Of a stretch of 64,000 bases of DNA, positions 58,042 through 64,000 are shown one piece after another. Positions within the stretch are counted from its first letter, which is position 1. The number at the start of each line of letters is the position of its first letter. This DNA is from Colwellia psychrerythraea (GTDB lineage: Bacteria; Pseudomonadota; Gammaproteobacteria; Enterobacterales; Alteromonadaceae). Location: positions 1 through 64,000 of the forward strand of contig MAAF01000106.1 in assembly GCA_002163005.1 (NCBI GenBank). Direction: 5' to 3'. The notes beneath the pieces were generated by a model, which did not search any database, was not told the origin of the DNA, and worked only from the letters and a program-made list of their open reading frames with translations. Made by a program: the position numbers and the translations under genes.

Positions 58042-59504
58042 TATTTTTCCTCACCCATAGCAAAGTCTGCCGGTGTATTGTTCGTAGCCAAACTACCGAC
58101 AAAAAGGTAATTCAGTTCTAAAATTATTTTTTGCTGTTCAACAGCAATTTTTAGTTGTTCTATCTCGGCATTAAGTACGGCGATGCGTGATCGTACAACT
58201 TCTGAAAAATCGCCATCATCGTTGGTATATGCCGTTAATGAGGCTTCTGCTTGATCGTGAATTTGCGGTAACAGTCTTGTTTGGTAAAGTGTTTTACGAT
58301 TATTCAATCGTGACAAACGTCCTTGTGCACTAGAGAAAGCTCCGAGTAACTGACGTAGCAATAGTATTTTTTCTGTTTTCACCGCTTCTGTTGCTGATAC
58401 CGCTGATTTTACTGTCATATCTTGACGATTATCAGTAAACAATGGCAGATCGAAAGTCACCCCAACAGAGAATAAATCTGCTCGATTATTACCCAGAGCA
58501 TCATCATCACGATAGCCATAACTTGCGTTAATGGCCCATTCGGGTTGATAGGCTTGTTCTGCCAAATTTATGCCTGTTTTTGTCGCTAGTATTTTTTTAT
58601 CTAACGCAATAATTGCAGGGTGTTTAACAAAAATTTGAGTCAGTTCTGCAACAGATAACCAATGGTTATTGCTCAGCTCATTACTTTTCAAATTTGCACG
58701 GGCTGAACCCGAATGGATCAAATCTTTATGAAGTAAATCTAACTGAGGCAGTTGTTTAGCCAATTTCATATTCTGTAGTTGACCGACCTCACTCATGTTT
58801 ACTTGCGTTGTGTTAGCAATAAATGCCGTTGATAGCCATTGCGTTAACCTGCCTACATAAGCATTTTTCTGTTGCGCTAGACTATCGAGTCGATCATCGA
58901 GCTGTGTTAATTCAAGTTGGGCACGAACAATATCCTGTTGCCTTGTTCTACCTAAGGTTGAAGAATAACTGGCTTGAGCGACATCAGCTAACTGCTCGAA
59001 CAAGGAACGATTTTGTTCAATCAGGATAATACTTTGTTGAACGTTATAAGCATCAAGCCACAAACTGCCAACCGTAACCGCCACTTTGGCTTCTCTGTCG
59101 CTACGTTGAAAGGGATAAGCTTCACTTTGAATACGTAATTGCTGATTTTTTATTGTCAGGCTATCACCACGAGGAAACATTTGGGTAATACCCACTTTTA
59201 GCTGTGTCATTCCCTCTTGAGAAAAATTAAAACCATCGGTAGGCAGGTTTGCTAATGCGACCGACATTTTAGGATCTGGCAAACTTGAAGCTGCATTGCT
59301 CATGGCCTCAACGGCTTGTTGCTGGTGTTTATTGCCCGTGAGCCAAGGGTCGTTTTTTTGCGCGGTTGTTACGGTATGATTAAATGACCAAACCTTTTTA
59401 TTATCAGCAGCCTGAAGAATAGGGCTAATAGCACAGAGCCCACTCAATGTTATGACGCTGGCAATAATTGTGCGCGCGCTAACGGGAAAAGAAAATGAAA
59501 ACAT
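58041..59504 (-). CDS. cusC: TolC-family outer-membrane efflux protein (CusC role)
   Basis: OEP-type heptad pattern, operon position upstream of cusBA. Confidence 0.85.
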   Translation of the reverse strand: MFSFSFPVSARTIIASVITLSGLCAISPILQAADNKKVWSFNHTVTTAQKNDPWLTGNKHQQQAVEAMSNAASSLPDPKMSVALANLPTDGFNFSQEGMTQLKVGITQMFPRGDSLTIKNQQLRIQSEAYPFQRSDREAKVAVTVGSLWLDAYNVQQSIILIEQNRSLFEQLADVAQASYSSTLGRTRQQDIVRAQLELTQLDDRLDSLAQQKNAYVGRLTQWLSTAFIANTTQVNMSEVGQLQNMKLAKQLPQLDLLHKDLIHSGSARANLKSNELSNNHWLSVAELTQIFVKHPAIIALDKKILATKTGINLAEQAYQPEWAINASYGYRDDDALGNNRADLFSVGVTFDLPLFTDNRQDMTVKSAVSATEAVKTEKILLLRQLLGAFSSAQGRLSRLNNRKTLYQTRLLPQIHDQAEASLTAYTNDDGDFSEVVRSRIAVLNAEIEQLKIAVEQQKIILELNYLFVGSLATNNTPADFAMGEEK

Positions 59505-59623
59505 GACTCCCTCCTAAGGGAATATTTACGGTAATGATGAGACGCTTTTTTGCATCAGCGATACTTTGTAAGTTATCAACTATAAAATTTAAACAGCAGA
59601 ATGTAGACGCAGTGAGACTGTGA

Positions 59624-60061
59624 TTAGCTCAGAATGGGTGGTCTATAAAGGGAGGTAAGTGTTTGACTCGTGGTAATTACAGTGAGTGAATTTATTTTAT
59701 TGGGAGTTGCAAATACAGGGGTGTAATTGATAACCATTGAAAATGCCGATACGGTTGAGCAGGCACCTGTTAAACAATCGCACTCTTGTTCACAACAACT
59801 TTTAGGAAGCATAGAAGAACAAGCTTTTTTTGCCATTACTTCTTCATCACAATCAGACATACTACCCATGTGAGCAGTCGATTTTTCTATTTTTTCTAAA
59901 GTATGATGTGAACTTTTCATTGATGACATTTCAGTCATCGATTGCGCACTTAATTGCATAGCTGTCATACGATAAAACATAGTCATTGATGCCATTGATT
60001 GGCCGATAAAGATCAAACAAAGCAAAAAAACTATTACTGTTTTATTGATAAAAGTAGGCAC
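59624..60061 (-). CDS. small exported Met/His/Cys-rich protein, CopL/DUF2946-like
   Basis: Signal-like N-terminus; SDCDEEVMAKKACSSMLPKSCCEQECDCLTGAC; C-terminal LYRPPILS. Confidence 0.6.
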   Translation of the reverse strand: MPTFINKTVIVFLLCLIFIGQSMASMTMFYRMTAMQLSAQSMTEMSSMKSSHHTLEKIEKSTAHMGSMSDCDEEVMAKKACSSMLPKSCCEQECDCLTGACSTVSAFSMVINYTPVFATPNKINSLTVITTSQTLTSLYRPPILS

Positions 60062-60319
60062 AAGCAGTACTTAGATTATGAGTTAGGTACTATTAACTAG
60101 TTAATAACTAGGCAATAAGAAGTCCTTTAATTCTAGCATCATTGAAAAGAAGATAGCAATAATACCAAGTCTATTAAATTTATTTCCAATTTAGAGCTGT
60201 GTTTGTGAGCTTAAAATTTTCATCGAATATTCTATTTCAATAGTTTGTTCAATAATTTTGTTACTTATTCTTAACTCATACATCTATTAATTACACTTAA
60301 TAGAAAATATGAGAGCACC

Positions 60320-61492
60320 ATGAAACATGTAAACAAGACAATTACGCTCCTATGCCTGATGTTAGTAGGGCTATCCAGCTGTCATGATTCATCTAAAGAA
60401 GAAACAATGTTAGACCCCGTACTTGTTGCACAAGGCAAAGATATATTTCGCTTTGATACCTTTGGCGATGAGCAACTATGGACAGATACGTTGCAATTAC
60501 ACAATGTTGTTGCTGGTGCAGTCGATCCGGTAACCGCTTTGTCAGTCGGCCTTAAAGTTGATTCTGAGGTATTACCTGAAGGTGTATTACAAATGGTTGA
60601 TCTTACCGATCCCGCCACTACTATCACCTTATTAAAGCTCAATGCTGTCGTTGGTTTACAAGGTGATGTTCAAGAAATTAATGGTAAAGATACTTTAGTT
60701 AGCCTTGGGGTGACCTGTGCCTTGTGTCACTCAACGGTAGATGATTCTGTTGCTCCGGGCATTGGTAAACGATTGGATGGCTGGGCAAATAGAGATCTAA
60801 ATCCTGGTGTTATTTTGTCTTTGTCTCCAGCCTTACAAGATCAGGCGACTCAAGAAGTACTGCTATCTTGGGGCGCTGGCAAGTATGATGCATACTGGAA
60901 TCAAGATGGCCTTAATGACCCTACCGTAATACCGCCAGCCTATGGCTTAAAAGACGTAGCATTAGCAACCTATACGGGTGAAGGAAGTATTTCATATTGG
61001 AATGCTTATGTTGCCGTGACACAAATGGGCGCGGAAGGTAATTTTATTGATGAAAGGTTAGGGCTTAATATCATGCACAATCCTGATTTAGTTACCGATA
61101 AACTGCCTGCATTAGAAGCTTATCAACTTTCTTTAAATGCACCAAAAGCGCCTGAAGGTAGCTTTGATACTGAAGCAGCCACCCGAGGAAAAATAGTATT
61201 TAATAATCAAGGAAATTGTAGCTCTTGTCATAGCGGCGATAAATTTACCGATGCTGACACACAACTTCATTACCCTGATGTTATCGGTACAGACCCAATG
61301 TTAGCCAGCAGAAGTATCACAGGAAAATACCGTACCACACCATTAGCAGGCGTATGGCAACATCCGCCTTATTTTCATGATGGTAGCGCCGCCACGTTAC
61401 TAGATGTAGTTGACCATTATAATAATCACTTTGCTTTAGGATTAATGTCTTCAGAAAAAGATGATTTAGTGCAATATTTACTATCATTATAA
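60320..61492 (+). CDS. lipoprotein di-heme cytochrome c
   Basis: Lipobox LSSC; heme motifs CALCH and CSSCH; C-terminal GVWQHPPYFHDGSAATLLDVVDHYN. Confidence 0.85.
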   Translation: MKHVNKTITLLCLMLVGLSSCHDSSKEETMLDPVLVAQGKDIFRFDTFGDEQLWTDTLQLHNVVAGAVDPVTALSVGLKVDSEVLPEGVLQMVDLTDPATTITLLKLNAVVGLQGDVQEINGKDTLVSLGVTCALCHSTVDDSVAPGIGKRLDGWANRDLNPGVILSLSPALQDQATQEVLLSWGAGKYDAYWNQDGLNDPTVIPPAYGLKDVALATYTGEGSISYWNAYVAVTQMGAEGNFIDERLGLNIMHNPDLVTDKLPALEAYQLSLNAPKAPEGSFDTEAATRGKIVFNNQGNCSSCHSGDKFTDADTQLHYPDVIGTDPMLASRSITGKYRTTPLAGVWQHPPYFHDGSAATLLDVVDHYNNHFALGLMSSEKDDLVQYLLSL

Positions 61493-61714
61493 ATTAGTTC
61501 GGGGAAACAAAGTTACTTAGCATGTATCAGCTAGCGTTGGGCTGAAGTGAAAAAGTGCACCTACAGTCATTGTCTGTTTATGCATGGCTGTATAGGTTAG
61601 TTGTATCGGTTATGACAGGCGCACTGCGTTTTAAGTTTGAGTATATTCTCAGTAAAACATAAGCAATCTATAGCTAATTTCACAGTGATTTATAAGCAAT
61701 TTACAGGTAAATAC

Positions 61715-62380
61715 ATGACAGAAATTGATTCTTTAACGACAACAGAAGACTACCAACTTATTACTCATATTTTAGCGGGTAATATTAATGCGTACGAAGT
61801 AGTGATACGCCGCTATAACCAGCTTATGTATCGCATAGCCAGAGGAATTTGTGCTGATGACGATGAGGCGATGGATATTGTGCAAGAAGCGCATATTACC
61901 GCTTATCAAAAACTCTCCTCTTTTAAGGGGCCTAAAGGTTTTATGAGTTGGATTGCTATCATAACGCGAAATATTGCTTTAATGCGTTTAAGAAAATCTA
62001 GTCGCTTAAGCTATAAAGAGGAGGAAGAAGTGTTTACTTTAATTGAACTTGATACCGCAGCCGAGCCGATACATGACGTCATTGCTAATGAGCAAACTAA
62101 AGCCACGCTAGAGCAATTAATTAATGCATTACCTATAAATTATCGTGCTATCTTTATTTTACGTGCTATTGAACAAATGGCTATAAACGATATTGCTCAA
62201 ATCCTATCACTTGAATATAACGTAGTAAAAGTACGATTTTATCGAGCTAAAATAATGTTAAAAGTAGAAGTTAGGGATGTACTCACCGAACAGAACCTTA
62301 GCTTGTATGAATTTGCAGGTGATCGCTGTGACAAAATAACTCACAATGTAATGGCTGCTATCAAACAGGAAAGTCGATAA
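61715..62380 (+). CDS. ECF-type RNA polymerase sigma factor (likely internal start MTEIDSL)
   Basis: YEVVIRRYNQLMYRIARGICADDDEAMDIVQEAHITAYQKLSSFKG...LPINYRAIFILRAIEQMAINDIAQILSLEYNVVKVRFYRAK. Confidence 0.9.
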   Translation: MTEIDSLTTTEDYQLITHILAGNINAYEVVIRRYNQLMYRIARGICADDDEAMDIVQEAHITAYQKLSSFKGPKGFMSWIAIITRNIALMRLRKSSRLSYKEEEEVFTLIELDTAAEPIHDVIANEQTKATLEQLINALPINYRAIFILRAIEQMAINDIAQILSLEYNVVKVRFYRAKIMLKVEVRDVLTEQNLSLYEFAGDRCDKITHNVMAAIKQESR

Positions 62381-62774
62381 TTTTTAATAACCGAGCTGAT
62401 AACGATAAAGGCGAATGCTCGTTATCAGCAAGAAAACTTACGACTGAATATTTTTTTTAAGGAAAATAACGAGGACATCAAGAAAGCGTCCACATATGCC
62501 CTAGTTAGTTTTGTGAGATTAATTTGTGATAGGAGAGATAATATCTGACAACAATAAGATATGAGCGTAGATATACATATCGTCTGGAAAGTGCGCACAG
62601 AAGACATAAAGTACTCCCTATTATGAAGGTCAACTTTCTGTTCAACAGCTGGCATAGGTTTCATACTTCTATGGCGCTCCGAGGATGGGCTGTGTAGGCT
62701 TATCTATTTATTTGTCCTACGTTATAGTCAGCTTATCACTATTTGTTTGAATAGGATGCTCAAATATGGTTTTT

Positions 62775-62960
62775 CTAACCCCCCGTTAAGGTGCCAGTTT
62801 CGTCAGCATTTCCTAGTTAAATAGCACCGTTTTTGTTAAGGGAAAACCCACTGCTATCGTTAAGTCCAGCTGGATCAGGATTAAAATTTGCTAGCCGTTC
62901 TAAAACACCTGTAATGCCAAAAATTCCTTTTAGAGTTGTGTTAGATATAGTAACAGCTTA
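62775..62960 (-). pseudogene. possible decayed coding fragment
   Basis: Minus strand VTISNTTLKGIFGITGVLERLANFNPDPAGLNDSSGFSLNKNGAI*LGNADETGTLTGG*, no start codon, in-frame stop. Confidence 0.3.
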
Positions 62961-63191
62961 TTAACTTCTTATCTTTGATGTGTCAGTATTTTTTACAGCT
63001 GGTTAACGTTTGGTGTTTTAGCTCTAATATAACCACTTGAAAAGCGGGTATAAATTTTATTGGTACTAAAATTGCTGTGTATCGAGCGCAATGAAATATG
63101 CATTCCTTCTTCTGAAGTTTCTGTCTCAAAATTATTGGGACAGGGTTGAAAAGAGATTTTTCATTAAACAAATAACTTAAAGGAATTCAAA

Positions 63192-64000
63192 ATGACAATA
63201 AAACTAATAAAACCGATTAAATTAGCTTTTACAGTACTAACTTTATCATTGGCATCTGCTGTTATAGCAGCGCCGCCAGAAGTTGGCCCACCTGGTCAGG
63301 CTAAAAAAGGTGATAATTATTCGCATCCGTTAGGCAAAAAACAAAAAGAACTTAAGCAAAAAGCCTTACAGGCAAAGCTGCTAGGTAAAACACAGGGTAA
63401 AACACACCAAGTAGCACGTGGGCAGTTTGTTGAATTGGAGCGAGCTGGCGAAGATTCAATTTGGACTGTGTTAGGGGAGTTTAGCAACTTTAACCATAAT
63501 AATATCGCTGAGCCAAGTAACAATAATAACTCAACAATTTGGCAGAGTGATTTTAGTAAACAACATTACATGGATATATTGTTTTCAGATGAGAGCGGTG
63601 CAAATTCAGTCCGTAACTATTACATTGAACAATCATCAAATCGTTATGCCGTTAACGGTGATGTATCAGAATGGGTCTCAGTACCAGGCACCGCGGAGAG
63701 TTATGACGATTCAAACACGCTGGCGTTATGGTCTTTTTTAGATGATTCAGTTGATGGCTGGTTTCAACAAAAAATAAATGATGGGATGACTGAGGAACAG
63801 ATTAATGACTACTTAAGTCAATTTGATGTTTGGGATAGATACGATTACGACGGTGATGGTAATTTTGACGAGCCTGATGGCTATATCGATCATTTCCAAT
63901 CAATTCATGCAGGTGAGGGGGAAGAAGCAGGAGGTGGAGCGTTAGGTGCTGCAGCAATATGGAGCCATAGATGGTATGCACGATTCCATGTTATTGGCTC
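63192..64000 (+). CDS. immune inhibitor A-like M6 metalloprotease, truncated by window edge
   Basis: Signal peptide; GEFSNFNHNNIAEPSN...DYDGDGNFDEPDGYIDHFQSIHAGEGEEAGGGALGAAAIWSHRW. Confidence 0.88.
   Translation, partial: MTIKLIKPIKLAFTVLTLSLASAVIAAPPEVGPPGQAKKGDNYSHPLGKKQKELKQKALQAKLLGKTQGKTHQVARGQFVELERAGEDSIWTVLGEFSNFNHNNIAEPSNNNNSTIWQSDFSKQHYMDILFSDESGANSVRNYYIEQSSNRYAVNGDVSEWVSVPGTAESYDDSNTLALWSFLDDSVDGWFQQKINDGMTEEQINDYLSQFDVWDRYDYDGDGNFDEPDGYIDHFQSIHAGEGEEAGGGALGAAAIWSHRWYARFHVIG

Noticed and set aside
62425-62664. 79-aa minus-strand ORF after the sigma factor
   Set aside because: No recognisable motif or convincing start; probably random ORF in an AT-rich intergenic region.
1-64000. 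CRISPR arrays, anti-phage defence islands, toxin-antitoxin pairs, prophage or integrative elements
   Set aside because: No regularly spaced repeats, Cas, integrase, restriction or known defence gene families were recognised on either strand.

Overview
64 kb window with the gene style of a marine gammaproteobacterium (Alteromonadales / Colwellia-like; this is inference, no rRNA is present). Left third (0-24 kb): ordinary accessory chromosome. It holds a truncated PEP-CTERM protein, four LysR regulators with divergent partners (MFS, SDR, aldo/keto reductase), a PAS-type chemoreceptor next to an HTH-REC protein, a DUF417/MOSC/MarR group, DUF2024, Rof, AraC, GNAT, OpuAC and a Bax-like protein. 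Centre (24-50.5 kb): two catabolic modules side by side. (i) A beta-hydroxyaspartate-cycle (BHAC) module: GlcG-like, IclR (BhcR-like), and BhcB, BhcC and BhcD homologues, followed by a RidA/AraC group and an AGXT1/PucG-type aminotransferase next to a Tsx-like outer-membrane channel. (ii) A co-directional purine-to-glyoxylate gene run: xdhA-xdhB-xdhC-allB-alc-uraD-uraH-allA-guaD-puuD-glcB, flanked by a RutR-like TetR. Purine ring breakdown ends in glyoxylate, and BHAC and malate synthase G are two alternative glyoxylate sinks. The region therefore reads as a purine -> glyoxylate -> C4 supercluster. I found two recurring palindromic motifs that may tie it together: TTGACAC-N2-GTGTCAA (RutR-box-like) and TTTC-N7-GAAA (TTTCAC...GTGAAA). 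Right part (50.7-64 kb): HupE-like and membrane-anchor proteins, a CusCBA-type metal efflux operon with a CusF-like domain fused to CusB that has lost its metal ligands, a CopL-like protein, a di-heme cytochrome, an ECF sigma factor and a truncated M6 (InhA) protease. No tRNA, rRNA, CRISPR, prophage or intact IS was seen. All family calls come from reading the translations from memory. No database search was run.
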